This document shows, piece by piece, positions 8,060 through 16,603 of a DNA stretch of 64,000 bases. Position 1 is the stretch's first letter; each line of letters starts with the position of its first letter. Source of the stretch: JBBWZH01 sp035544115 (GTDB taxonomy: Bacteria; Actinomycetota; Actinomycetes; Mycobacteriales; CADCTP01); NCBI GenBank assembly GCA_963714145.1, contig OY970235.1, forward strand, positions 2,170,001 through 2,234,000, in the 5' to 3' direction. Under the pieces are notes generated by a model, which made no database searches, had not been told where the DNA came from, and saw only the letters and a program-made list of their open reading frames with translations. A program made the translations under genes and the position numbers.

Positions 8060-8788
8060 ATGGACGGCGTGGACCGGACCGCTCAGCCGCCGAAGCCGCG
8101 ATCCCTGCGCACCATCGACGACGTGGAGACGCTGAAGGCGCTATCGGACCCCACCCGGCTGGCGATCCTGCGCACGCTGATGTCCGGCGCCGAGGGCGCG
8201 CCACCGGTCATGTCGGTCAAGGAGCTGGCCGGCGAGCTGGGCGAGCCGCAGACCAAGCTCTACCGGCACGTCAAGATGCTGGAAGCCCGCGGGCTCATCG
8301 AGGTGGCGCAGACCCGCGTCGTGTCCGGCATCCTCGAGCAGCGCTACCGGGCCAGCCAGGTCGACCTGACCATCGATCGCGCGCTGATCACCAGGGCCGA
8401 TCCGGACGACCGGGCCGCGGTCGTCGCGGCGCTCTTCGACACCGTCCGCAACCAGGTCGTCGCCGGGCTGCGGTCCGGGCAGCTGGGTCCGGACGACCAG
8501 GCGCCGCCCCCCGAGGCGCGCCGCCTGCGCACCGTCTTCGGCAGCTGGCAGAACACGATCGCCCCGGCGAAGGCCCAGGAGTACGCCGACCGCCTCACCG
8601 CCCTGCTCAACGAGATCAGCCAGAACGAACACGACGAGCACGGCATCCCGGTCCTCGTCTTCGCCACCATCTACAGCCCGCCGGACCCGCCGCCCTGCCA
8701 GCCCGACCCACCGGCCAGCCAGCCCGACCCACCGGCCAGCCAGCCCGACCCACCGGCCAGCCAGCCCGACCCACCGTCCGGCAGGTAG
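8060..8788 (+). CDS. ArsR-type winged-helix regulator with repeat tail
   Basis: 242 residues. A winged helix-turn-helix spans about residues 20-100 (ALSDPTRLAILRTLM, then VKELAGELGEPQTKLYRHVKMLEARGLIEV), followed by a helical domain of unknown ligand. The last 30 residues are tandem QPDPPAS copies. I prefer ATG 8060 because the operator-like repeat covers the upstream ATGs at 8030 and 8033; both give only a short extra tail. Neither start has a strong ribosome site. Divergent placement suggests it represses the MFS exporter and itself. Confidence 0.8.
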   Translation: MDGVDRTAQPPKPRSLRTIDDVETLKALSDPTRLAILRTLMSGAEGAPPVMSVKELAGELGEPQTKLYRHVKMLEARGLIEVAQTRVVSGILEQRYRASQVDLTIDRALITRADPDDRAAVVAALFDTVRNQVVAGLRSGQLGPDDQAPPPEARRLRTVFGSWQNTIAPAKAQEYADRLTALLNEISQNEHDEHGIPVLVFATIYSPPDPPPCQPDPPASQPDPPASQPDPPASQPDPPSGR

Positions 8789-8815
8789 TCCCGGCGTCCG
8801 GCAGGTAGTCCCGGC
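8697..8815 (+). repeat. 21-base in-frame repeat array, then a 20-base direct repeat over the stop codon
   Basis: Four copies of CCAGCCCGACCCACCGGCCAG (8697 to about 8775) encode the QPDPPAS tail of the ArsR-type regulator. They are followed by two copies of a 20-base unit beginning GTCCGGCAGGTAGTCCCGGC; the first copy supplies the TAG stop. This looks like slippage-prone repeat growth at a gene end. Confidence 0.75.
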
Positions 8816-8950
8816 GCCCGACCCGGTGGATCAGCGCCATCGGCAGCACGGTCGGGATCTGGCGGCTCCGCCGCGTCCGGCTCCGCCGGGTCCGGGCCGG
8901 CGACCCGGCTCCGGACCGGGCGACGGTGGCGTCGTCATAGAGTCCGGGAG

Positions 8951-9811
8951 ATGACCGAGACGATGGTGCCGGTGAACGGCGTGGACCTGTGCGTGCAGAC
9001 CTTCGGCGTCCCGGGCGCGCCGGCGATCCTGCTCATGGCCGGCGCCGCCGCCTCGATGGACTGGTGGGATGCCGGGTTCTGCGAGCGGCTGGCCGCGGTC
9101 GGCCGGCTCGTCATCCGGTACGACAACCGCGACACCGGCCGGTCGTCGAGCTGCCCGCCGGGAAAGCCCGACTACACCGGTGCCGACCTCATCGCCGACG
9201 CGGTCGGCCTGATCGACGCGGTCGCCGGCGGTCGGGCGCACCTCGCCGGGATCTCGATGGGCGGCGGGCTGGGCCAGCACATCGCCGTCCACCACGCCGA
9301 GCGGGTGTCGGCGCTGACGCTGATCTCGACCAGCTCCGGCCGCGGCGGCGACCTGCCACCGGTGGCGGAGCGGCTCAAGGCCGCGCTGGCCGACCCGCCG
9401 CCCGAGCCGGACTGGGGCGATCGCGCCGCGGTGATCGACTACCTGGTCGCGGCGCAGCGCCCGTTCGCCGGGCCCGACTCGTTCGACGAGGCCTACGTGC
9501 GGGCCGTGGTCTCCGGCGAGGTCGACCGTACGGTCAGCATCGAGGCGGCCAGCAAGAACCACTGGATCATGGTGGCCGGTGACGACGGCGGCGATGGCGA
9601 CGGCGGGTCACGCCTGGCCGAGATCACCGTCCCCACGCTGGTCATCCACGGCACCGAGGACCCGCTCTTCCCGCCCGGCCACGGCATCGCGCTGGCCAAC
9701 GAGATCCCCGGGGCCGAACTGCTCCTGCTCGACGGCACCGGCCACCAGCCGCCCCCGCCCTCGACCTGGGACCGCGTCGTCCCGGCCATGCTCCGGCTCG
9801 CCGCACGGTAG
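8951..9811 (+). CDS. Alpha/beta hydrolase
   Basis: 286 residues with a full catalytic triad: nucleophile Ser102 in GISMGG, Asp237 in HGTEDPLFPP and His265 in GTGHQPP. The HG-type oxyanion strand is LLMAGAAASMDWWD. No signal peptide, so it is cytoplasmic. Related proteins include aclacinomycin methylesterase (RdmC)-type and other esterases, but the substrate cannot be named. The ATG at 8951 follows GTCCGGGAG. It appears monocistronic. Confidence 0.85.
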   Translation: MTETMVPVNGVDLCVQTFGVPGAPAILLMAGAAASMDWWDAGFCERLAAVGRLVIRYDNRDTGRSSSCPPGKPDYTGADLIADAVGLIDAVAGGRAHLAGISMGGGLGQHIAVHHAERVSALTLISTSSGRGGDLPPVAERLKAALADPPPEPDWGDRAAVIDYLVAAQRPFAGPDSFDEAYVRAVVSGEVDRTVSIEAASKNHWIMVAGDDGGDGDGGSRLAEITVPTLVIHGTEDPLFPPGHGIALANEIPGAELLLLDGTGHQPPPPSTWDRVVPAMLRLAAR

Positions 9812-9966
9812 CGTCCCGGCCCGGCGGCCATCTGTCCGGCGACCGTCCCGGCCATGTCGACAGTGGCCCGGTCGCGCACAGATCCGGGTTCAACCTGCCC
9901 GCCGGCGGCCGCGACCAGCGTCCTGTCCGGGCCGACGGCGACGCTGGTGACGGGCCCGAGCGCCGG

Positions 9967-10317
9967 TCAGGGGGAGGCGGTGTGGGAGTCGCCGTCGCCG
10001 TCGCCGTGGCGGACCTGGCGTCGGTCCGAGCGGCCGGCGGCGAGGTACGCCTCGATCTCGCGGACGCCACGCGGCGCCTCCGCGGCCACGGTCGCGTCGA
10101 TGCCGGCCGGGTCGAGCGGGTCGGGCGGGGCGGACGGCGCGGGGGCGGCGCCGCCGCGGTAGGCCGCGCCGGCGTACCCGAAGCCCCAGCAGGCCGCCGT
10201 GGCGGCCAGGGCGGCCAGGATGATCCAGCCCAGACGGGCCAGGAAATGCCGCAGCACGACCAGTTGTGACCGCGTCACCGCCCTCGCGGTGGCAAGGGCC
10301 GAACCGACGGAGGACAC
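9967..10317 (-). CDS. Small single-span membrane protein, hypothetical
   Basis: 116 residues. A short basic cytoplasmic start is followed by one transmembrane helix (about 27-51, LGWIILAALAATAACWGFGY) and an outer tail rich in Ala/Pro and then Asp/Gly/His. The GTG at 10317 has a GGAGGT five bases upstream, which fixes the start; the much longer open frame above it runs through the transposon and is not coding. No family recognised. Confidence 0.65.
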   Translation of the reverse strand: MSSVGSALATARAVTRSQLVVLRHFLARLGWIILAALAATAACWGFGYAGAAYRGGAAPAPSAPPDPLDPAGIDATVAAEAPRGVREIEAYLAAGRSDRRQVRHGDGDGDSHTASP

Positions 10318-10551
10318 GGCGCACCTCCACGTCGAGGAACCCGGACGTGCGGCCCGCGGGCCGCGCCCGGCACCGTACGCCGGCTCACCTGGAGGAACAA
10401 GCACCGAGCGAGACCGACCCGTTACGAACCGGCGCCGCCGCCAGCCGCCACCTGCTGCCGCGTCAAAGCAACGTCGGCTACGTAATCCGGGCCGTCGCAC
10501 GCCCGGCGACCGGCACGAGTACGACGTCGACGTTTCCGGGCGAGGCGCTAG

Positions 10552-10581
10552 CCCCGTCTTTCGCACGTGGGGGTGGGTGGG
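10552..10581 (+). repeat. Left terminal inverted repeat of outer IS
   Basis: Begins CCCCGTCTTTCGCAC. It pairs with 13557-13586 with mismatches only at positions 3, 4, 16, 21 and 25. Confidence 0.85.
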
Positions 10582-10622
10582 GCTGGGGCGGTGGTTTGTC
10601 TTGATCATCTTATCGTGGCGGG

Positions 10623-11262
10623 ATGCGGGAACGACGGGCTCGGCTACCGATTGCGTATGGCACGGCGAGTGTGGAGAAGGCGCTGGGTGCGTTGCCGGTG
10701 GTGGCCGACTACTGCCGGCGGCTTGACCTGGCCGGGATCGTCGACCGGGCCTGCCCGATCCGGGAAGACGTGGCGATCCTGACGCACGGGCAGGTGGTCG
10801 AGGCGTTGGTGGCCAACCGGCTGACCTCGCCGTCGCCGTTGTACCGGGTGCAGGACTGGGCGCGGGCGTGGGCGGTGGAGGAAGCGCTGGGTATCGAGGC
10901 GTCCGCGTTGGGCGATGACCGGATCGGCCGTGCGTTGGACGCGATCGCGCCCGAGCTCGACCGGGTCGTCGGGTCGGTCGGGGCACAGGCGATCGCCGCG
11001 TTCGGGGTGGATGTGTCCCGGCTGCATTGGGACATGACTTCGATCTCGTTGTACGGCGCCTATGAGCAGGCCGAGGAGGACTTCGCGGCCCCGAGGTTCG
11101 GCCACCCGAAGGACCGGCGCCCGGATCTGAAGCAGATCCAGGCCGGGCTGGCGGTGACCGGGGACGGCGGGATTCCGGTCTGGCACCGCGGCTACGACGG
11201 CGGCGCGGGCGAGGTCGCCCAGGTGATCGGTGCGATGACCGCGTTGCGGCAGATGGCCGGGC
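10623..11262 (+). pseudogene. IS1634-family transposase, N-terminal part
   Basis: The first 213 codons of the outer transposase: the N-terminal domain (YGTASVEKALGALPVVADYC) and the first catalytic Asp in LHWDMTSISLYG. The frame is cut at 11262 by the IS3 insertion in the codons for AGPRRF. Joining this part to 12540-13528 restores an uninterrupted frame of 543 codons, so no other lesion is present and the gene would be intact if the inner element excised precisely. Confidence 0.9.
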
Positions 11263-11302
11263 TGGTCTGCCCCGCGTTTTCCGGACGTTGGATTTAGCTA
11301 TT

Positions 11303-12184
11303 TCACGCTGCGTTGTGGGTGTTGATGTAGTCGGTGTGGGCTTCGAGTGGGGTGCGGTAACCGAGGGCCGAGTGGAGTCGCTTCGTGTTGTAGCGGAATT
11401 CGATGTACCGGGTCACGTCCTTGCGGGCGTGGTCCCGGGTTGGGTAGGCGGTGCGGTTGACCCGCTCCACTTTCACGGCGGCGTTGAACGTTTCGGCTTG
11501 GGCGTTATCGTAGCAGACACCGGTACGCCCGACGGACCGGCGCAGCCCGAGTCCGGTGGCGTGTTCGGCGAATTCTTCGGAGGTGTACTGGGTGCCGCGG
11601 TCGGAGTGGAATATCGCCCCGTCGGCGAGGCGGTAGTTGGCGGCGGCCATGTCGAGTGCGGCGGTGACGAGGCTGGTGCGCATGTGGTCGGCCATCGCGT
11701 ACCCGATACACGCCTTGGTATGGCAGTCGATGACAGTCGCCAGATAAAGCCAGCCTTCCCAGGTGCGGATATACGTGATGTCGGCGACGAGTTTGGTGCC
11801 GGGCGCGGTGGCGGTGAAGTCCCGGTCCACGAGGTCGGGGATCGCCGCGGCGTCACCGGCGACGGTGGTGACCGGCCGCCACGGCCGCGGCTGGCAGGCC
11901 ACCAGACCCAGGCCGCGCATCAGCCTGCGGACCAGCTCAGCGCCGGCGTCGACGCCCCAGCGCAGGAGCTGGGCGTGCACGCGGCGGTAGCCGTAGGTGC
12001 CGTCGGAGTCGGCGAAGACCTGCCCGATGAGGACCTTCAACCGCTCCTGGCGGCCGGTGGTCGCCGAGGCGCCCCGGCCGCGCCACTCGTGGTATCCCGA
12101 CCTGGACACGTCGATCCACTCGCACATCTTGGTGATCGGGTAGTTAGCCTTCTCTGCGTCGATGAGCCCGTACCTGCGGCTCAC
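11303..12184 (-). CDS. IS3-family transposase OrfB (DDE catalytic subunit)
   Basis: 293 residues with an HTH_21-type N-terminus and an rve integrase core. The DDE residues are Asp in VADITYIRTW, Asp in FHSDRGTQYTS and Glu in NAQAETFNAAVK. I take a GTG at 12184 that overlaps the OrfA stop (GTGA), giving VSRRYGLIDAEKANYPI, the usual OrfB start region. IS3 elements often also make an OrfAB fusion by -1 frameshifting; the frames are in the right register, but no classical slippery heptamer is seen. Confidence 0.92.
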   Translation of the reverse strand: MSRRYGLIDAEKANYPITKMCEWIDVSRSGYHEWRGRGASATTGRQERLKVLIGQVFADSDGTYGYRRVHAQLLRWGVDAGAELVRRLMRGLGLVACQPRPWRPVTTVAGDAAAIPDLVDRDFTATAPGTKLVADITYIRTWEGWLYLATVIDCHTKACIGYAMADHMRTSLVTAALDMAAANYRLADGAIFHSDRGTQYTSEEFAEHATGLGLRRSVGRTGVCYDNAQAETFNAAVKVERVNRTAYPTRDHARKDVTRYIEFRYNTKRLHSALGYRTPLEAHTDYINTHNAA

Positions 12185-12471
12185 CGATGCTCCCGGGCGA
12201 AGAAGGCTGCCGCTTTCCCCAGAAACTCGGTCTTCATCCGCAGTTCGCGGACCTCCTTCTCGAGTTCCCGGAGCCGGGCCCGCTCCGAGATCGTCAACGG
12301 TGGCTCGTCGCCGGCGTGCTCGGCCCGGTACCTGTTCACCCAACTCCCGAGCGTGCCCTCATTCACGTGGATCTCACGGGCGACCTCGGCGACCGGACGC
12401 GACGTCTCGATCACCATCCTCACTGCCTCATCCTTGAACTCAGGAGTGAAACTCCTGCGTGATTCCGGCAT
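12181..12471 (-). CDS. IS3-family transposase OrfA (DNA-binding subunit)
   Basis: 96 residues. An N-terminal helix-turn-helix (RRSFTPEFKDEAVRMV, then VAREIHVNEGTLGSWVNRY) is followed by a leucine-zipper coiled coil (RARLRELEKEVRELRMKTEF) that mediates multimer formation. It binds the terminal repeats of the element and works with OrfB. The ATG at 12471 is in the normal position, 65 bases from the element's right end. Confidence 0.92.
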   Translation of the reverse strand: MPESRRSFTPEFKDEAVRMVIETSRPVAEVAREIHVNEGTLGSWVNRYRAEHAGDEPPLTISERARLRELEKEVRELRMKTEFLGKAAAFFAREHR

Positions 12472-12536
12472 TCTCCATCCTCCATTTCGGAGCGGACCCT
12501 ATAAGGTCCACTGTCCGGAATGTTGGAGGCTCGCCA

Positions 12537-13528
12537 GGCCGAGAAGGTTTCTGCTTGTGGGGGACTCCAAGCTGGTCTCCTACGGCAACCTGCACGCGAT
12601 GACCACCGCCGGGGTCCAGTTCATCGCTCCGGCGTCCAAGCTCTACGTCGGCGCCGCCGAGCTGGCTACCCTCGACGCCCAGACGGCCACCGTCGTGGAC
12701 TATGTGGCCGGCCGCGACCGCGGCAAGCCCGCCGCAGCGCGGGGTGGCTGGCGGGTGGCCGAGGACACGCTCACCGTGCCCGGCAAGAAAAAGAAGGACC
12801 CTGTGCTGCGGCTGCGACGGGTGTTCGTGCACTCCAGCGCGCGGGCCGCCGCAGCGGCCGCCGCGCGGGCCAAGAAGCTCGACCGCGCCACGGGCGACCT
12901 GCAGCGGCTGACACGCGGACTCGGGTCGCGGCACTATCCGAGCGAGCAGGCCGTGACCGACCGGGTCACCGCCATCGCCGCCGGCCGCCGGGTGAAGACC
13001 TATCTGCGCGCCCAGACCGGCACCGACCCCGCTACCGGCAAACCCACTCTGACGTGGTGGTTCGACCAGGCCGCAGTGGACACCGAGGCGGCCACCGACG
13101 GCTGGTACGCCCTGCTGACCAACCTCGACCCCGCCACCGCCGATGCCGCCGGGGTGCTGACCCGCTACAAGGGCCAGGAGGTCGTGGAACGCCGCTACAG
13201 CGCATTCAAGGGCCCACTCGCGGTGGCACCGATGTTCCTCAAGACCAACCGGCGCATCGAAGCCCTGATCACCATCATCTGCCTGGCCCTGCTGGTCTTC
13301 TGCCTGGCCGAGCGTTCCGTGCGCGCCGCACTACACCCGGACACCACCATGACCGGGCTGTATCCCGGACAGAAAACCAAACCCACCGCGACACTGATCT
13401 TCGCAGCCCTGGCCCGGCTACGACTGATCCCGGCCACCAACGATCAGCCAGCGACCATCCCGCAACCCGGCCCCGTCCAGGCCCGACTACTCGATCTCCT
13501 TGCAGTCGACCCCACCCAACCGCCATGA
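12537..13528 (+). pseudogene. IS1634-family transposase, C-terminal part
   Basis: The rest of the outer transposase after the IS3 insertion, starting (P)RRFLLVGDSKLVSYGNL, where GDSK holds the second catalytic Asp. The late YKGQEVVERRYSAFK block holds the catalytic Glu. A Lys/Ala-rich middle region (PGKKKKDPVLRLRRV) is typical of the family. It has no start of its own and cannot be made without excision of the inner element. Confidence 0.9.
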
Positions 13529-13556
13529 TCAACAAATCCCGCGACCCCGGGAGCAT

Positions 13557-13586
13557 CCCACTCACTCCCATGTGCGAAAGACCCGG
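13557..13586 (-). repeat. Right terminal inverted repeat of outer IS
   Basis: Complement begins CCGGGTCTTTCGCAC and matches the left end at 25 of 30 positions. It abuts the CTAG that contains the regulator stop codon. Confidence 0.85.
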
Positions 13587-14228
13587 CTAGCTCTCCAGGT
13601 AGCGCAGGACGGCGAGCACCCGGCGGTGGTCGATGTCGCTGGTGGGCAGGTCCAGCTTGCCGAAGATGCTGCTGATGTACTTCTCCACCGCGCTGTGGCT
13701 GACCCGCAGTTCGTCCACGATGCCGTTGTTGGACCGGCCCTCGGCCATCAGCCGCAGCACGTGCGACTCCCGGGGGGTCAGCCGGTCCAGCGGATCGTCG
13801 CGGCGGCGCACCAGCAGTTGGGCGACGACCTCCGGGTCGAGGGCGGTGCCGCCGGCGGCGACCCGGCGCAGCGCGTCCAGGAAGTCCGACACCTGGGCGA
13901 CGCGGTCCTTGAGCAGGTAGCCGACTCCGGCGGTGCTCACCGACAGCAGGTCGTGGGCGTACCGCTCCTCCACGTACTGGGACAGCACCAGGACGGCGAC
14001 GTCGGGGTGCTCGCGCCGGAGGACCAGCGCGGCCCGGATGCCCTCGTCGGTGTGGGTGGGCGGCATCCGGACGTCGACGACGGCGAGGTCGGGGTGGTGC
14101 TCGGCGACCGCCCGCAGCAGCCCTTCGGCGTCCGGCACCGCGGCGGCGACCTCGAAACCGCCGTCGGTGAGCAGCTTGGTCAGGCCGGCGCGCAGCAGCA
14201 CCGAGTCCTCGGCGATCACGACTCGCAT
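13587..14228 (-). CDS. NarL/LuxR-family response regulator
   Basis: 213 residues: a receiver domain (acidic pair ED at 7-8, phospho-acceptor Asp52 in VVDVRMPP, Lys in YLLKDR) and a C-terminal LuxR-type helix-turn-helix (LTPRESHVLRLMAEGRSNNGI). It is a cytoplasmic transcription factor activated by the kinase encoded just upstream; the two genes overlap by 13 bases. The TAG stop lies inside the CTAG target duplication of the IS1634-like element, so the insertion left the protein unchanged but replaced whatever lay downstream. Confidence 0.92.
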   Translation of the reverse strand: MRVVIAEDSVLLRAGLTKLLTDGGFEVAAAVPDAEGLLRAVAEHHPDLAVVDVRMPPTHTDEGIRAALVLRREHPDVAVLVLSQYVEERYAHDLLSVSTAGVGYLLKDRVAQVSDFLDALRRVAAGGTALDPEVVAQLLVRRRDDPLDRLTPRESHVLRLMAEGRSNNGIVDELRVSHSAVEKYISSIFGKLDLPTSDIDHRRVLAVLRYLES

Positions 14229-15487
14229 GGCAGCTCCGCGGTGATCGTCGTCGGTCCGCCGGCCGGGCTGCGGACGGTCAGTGTGCCGTCGACCGCGGCG
14301 GCCCGCTGGGCCAGCCCGCGCAGCCCGGTGCCGCCACCGGGCCCGGCCGGGCCGGTCGCCGCGCCGCCGACCCCGTCGTCGGTGACGACCACCCGCAGCC
14401 GGTCGGCGGCGCGGGTGACGGTGACCTCGGCGTGGCCGGCCCGGGCGTGCTTGGCGACGTTCGTGAGCGCCTCGGAGACCACGAAGTACGCGACCGCCTC
14501 GATGGTCGGCGAGCACCGGGCGGCGACGTCGACCCGCAGCTTCACCGGCAGCGGTGCCCGGGCGGCGATCCCGGACAGGGCCGCGTCCAGACCCCGGTCG
14601 TTGAGGACGGCCGGGTGCAGGCCGCGGACGAACTCGCGCAGCTCGGCGAGCGCCACCATCGCCTCCTCGTGCGCCTGCCGGATCGCGTCCGACGCCGGCC
14701 CGGGCGCGTCGCCCAGGCTGGCCCGGGCCATGCCCAGGTTCATGGCCAGCGAGACCAGCCGCTGCTGGGCGCCGTCGTGCAGGTCGCGCTCGATCCGGCG
14801 GCGCTCCGCGTCGGTCGCGGCCACGATCTCGGACCGGCTGCGGGACAGCGCGTCCACCTGCAGGGAGAGCAGGTCCGCGCGGCTGACGCCGAGCAGCGGC
14901 ACGGCCACCCGCTGGTCCACCCGGGCCAGTGCGTGGGCCAGGAACGGGGCGACCGTCAGCAGGACCCCCGCCGGCACCGCGACGCCGAGGCCGGTCAGGA
15001 CGGTCCGGGCGGGGGAGGAGCCGTCCGTCCGGTTGGCCAGCAGGAGTATGGCCAGGCCCACCGCCGACCAGCAGACCGCGACCAGCGCCGCGCCGATCCC
15101 GATGAACGGCGCCAGCAGGTGGTAGCCGAGCTGGCGCCAGCTGGCCGACGACCGCCACGGCAGCGCCGCCGGCCACGGCGCCGGCGGGATGTCGACCCCG
15201 AGCAGCCAGCGGAACCGCAGCCGCTGCAGGGCACCGAACACCGGCCCGCACAGCAGCACGACGACCGGACCCGCCACCGCGGTCGCCGCGTAGATCACGG
15301 CGAGGTACCAGCCGCCGGTCGGCCCGGTCACCAGGCTCCACACCGCCGCCCACCAGACCACGGCCACGGCGGCGATCACCAGGATCGCGGCGGCGCCGAA
15401 CAGCAACCCGACCACCGCGTGCGCCGTGGGCCGCCAGCTGCTGATCGGCCACGGCGAGCTGCGCGCGGCCGGCAGTCTGGGAGCCAT
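14216..15487 (-). CDS. Sensor histidine kinase, DesK/NarX (HisKA_3) type
   Basis: About 423 residues with four hydrophobic spans (about 25-50, 60-82, 125-150 and 165-187), then a HisKA_3 dimerisation helix with His237 in ERDLHDGAQQR and an HATPase domain (N box in EALTNVAKHA; glycine boxes DDGVGG and GTGLRGL). A short signal-free N-terminus suggests a membrane or envelope sensor. ATG 15487 is preferred; a GTG at 15535 would add 16 residues and neither has a good ribosome site. It phosphorylates the overlapping response regulator. Confidence 0.9.
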   Translation of the reverse strand: MAPRLPAARSSPWPISSWRPTAHAVVGLLFGAAAILVIAAVAVVWWAAVWSLVTGPTGGWYLAVIYAATAVAGPVVVLLCGPVFGALQRLRFRWLLGVDIPPAPWPAALPWRSSASWRQLGYHLLAPFIGIGAALVAVCWSAVGLAILLLANRTDGSSPARTVLTGLGVAVPAGVLLTVAPFLAHALARVDQRVAVPLLGVSRADLLSLQVDALSRSRSEIVAATDAERRRIERDLHDGAQQRLVSLAMNLGMARASLGDAPGPASDAIRQAHEEAMVALAELREFVRGLHPAVLNDRGLDAALSGIAARAPLPVKLRVDVAARCSPTIEAVAYFVVSEALTNVAKHARAGHAEVTVTRAADRLRVVVTDDGVGGAATGPAGPGGGTGLRGLAQRAAAVDGTLTVRSPAGGPTTITAELPCES

Positions 15488-15693
15488 GCGGTGACCGTAG
15501 AGAACGGCGTCGGTGCCGGCTACCGGGAGTCCCACAGGTCAGGGGTGTGGAAATCCACACCCCGTGCGCCAGCCGGCCGCAGCGACCGCCCCGAACGACG
15601 CCGCCACATCGACCACGATCGCCGCACCGACTCGACGCCTCACCTGCCGCCGCCGATCCGCGCCACCGCCGCCCGCCGCCCGGTAACGCCGTC

Positions 15694-16480
15694 GGCTCTC
15701 CGGTGATGGCATCGCCTCGCCGGGTGACGGGTTTGCTCGCCGGGTGAGGCCTGTCCGCCATCACCCGCGACCCCCAACCCGTCACCGGCCGCGCGAACCC
15801 GTCACCCGAGACCCGCCCCCGTCACTCGTGGCCTGGGCATGGCTCGCGCCGGGCGGCGCGACCTGCCCTGGTTCCGCGGTGACGCCGTGCGCTGTCCGGT
15901 GATGGCGTCGACCCGCGGGTGACGGGTTTGCTCGCCGGGTGGGGGCTGTCCGCCATCACCCGCAACCCCCAACCCGTCACCGGCCGCGCGAACTCGTCGC
16001 TCGCGACCCGGCCCCGTCACTCGTGGCCTGGGTGTGGCTCGGGGCCTGGCGGGCGGCGCTACCCGCCCTGGTTCCGCGCGGTGACGCCGTGCGCTGTCCG
16101 GTGACGGCGTCCGCCCGCGGGTGACGGGTTTGCTCGCCGGGTGGGGGCTGTCCGCCATCACCCGCGACCCTGAACTCGTCACCGGCCGCGCGAACTCGTC
16201 GCTCGCGACCCGGCCCCGTCACTCGTGGCCTGGGTGTGGCTCGCGCCGGGCGGGCGGCGCTACCCGCCCTGGTTCCGCGCGGTGACGCCGTGCGCTGTCC
16301 GGTGATGGCGCGCGCCCGCGGGTGACGGGTTAGCTCGCCGGGTGGGGGCTGTCCGCCATCACCCGCGACCCCGAACCCGTCACCGGACGCCCGAACCCGT
16401 CACCGGACGCCCGAACCCGTCACCGGACGCGCGAACCCGTCACCCCGCGACCCGACACCCGCGACCTGGCCCCGTCACCC
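15694..16480. repeat. Non-coding tandem array of ~200-bp repeats rich in GTGACGGG/CCCGTCAC motifs
   Basis: About 3.7 copies of a 200-base unit start near 15694, 15891, 16093 and 16294. Each contains GGTGATGGCG and its complement CGCCATCACC about 40 bases apart, GGGTGACGGGTT followed later by AACCCGTCACC, and CCCCGTCAC. There are more than 15 GTGACGGG/CCCGTCAC cores in under 800 bases. No open frame has coding character. The array lies between the divergent kinase and LVIVD genes. Function is unknown; I infer either a repeated binding site or a structured repeat family. Confidence 0.85.
16371..16445. repeat. 20-base sub-repeat within the large array
   Basis: Four copies of a 20-base unit around GAACCCGTCACCGGACGC follow each other at the right end of the large array, showing local amplification of the conserved core. 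Confidence 0.8.
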
Positions 16481-16603
16481 GTGGCTTGGGTGTGCTCGCG
16501 GCTGGCTGTGGCGGGGGAGATAGTCGACCCTGCCGGGTCTAGTTCCCGTTGTCCGATTCCACTAGCGTACGGAGCATCGTCGGTACTCCGTTAGGGGGCC
16601 TAC

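Larger units (their letters stand above)
11263..12536 (-). mobile_element. IS3-family insertion sequence, complete
   Basis: A 1274-bp element with TG...CA ends (TGGTCTGCC on the left, TGGCGAGCC on the right in complement). A shared inverted core TTCCGGAC lies exactly 16 bases inside each end (11279-11286 and 12513-12520). It is flanked by a 3-base duplication GGC (11260-11262 and 12537-12539). It carries an OrfA/OrfB pair on the minus strand, both apparently intact, so it may be active. Confidence 0.92.
10552..13586. mobile_element. IS1634-like element, interrupted by a nested IS3 element
   Basis: The element is bounded by 30-base terminal inverted repeats (25 of 30 identical) and flanked by CTAG at 10548-10551 and 13587-13590, read as a 4-base target duplication. 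Without the inner element and its duplication it would be about 1758 bp with one transposase gene, a usual size for the IS1634 group. The right CTAG contains the stop codon of the response regulator gene. Confidence 0.88.

Noticed and set aside
9967..10986. 339-codon minus-strand frame crossing into the transposon
   Set aside because: Coding character and a good ribosome site begin only at GTG 10317; the upper part crosses the IS left end.
12181..12260. Programmed -1 slippery heptamer for an OrfAB fusion
   Set aside because: The frames are in -1 register but no A6G-type or X XXY YYZ heptamer is in frame; the GTGA overlap explains OrfB start more simply.
11288..12536. The long plus-strand frame across the IS3 element into the outer transposase
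   Set aside because: Its first 400 codons are antisense to OrfB/OrfA. Only the part after 12539 is real and it has no start of its own.
10552..13586. Integrative element or prophage
   Set aside because: No integrase, excisionase, structural or conjugation gene is seen; only two insertion sequences.
15694..16480. CRISPR array
   Set aside because: Units are ~200 bp and contiguous, with no unique spacers between short repeats, and no cas gene is present.
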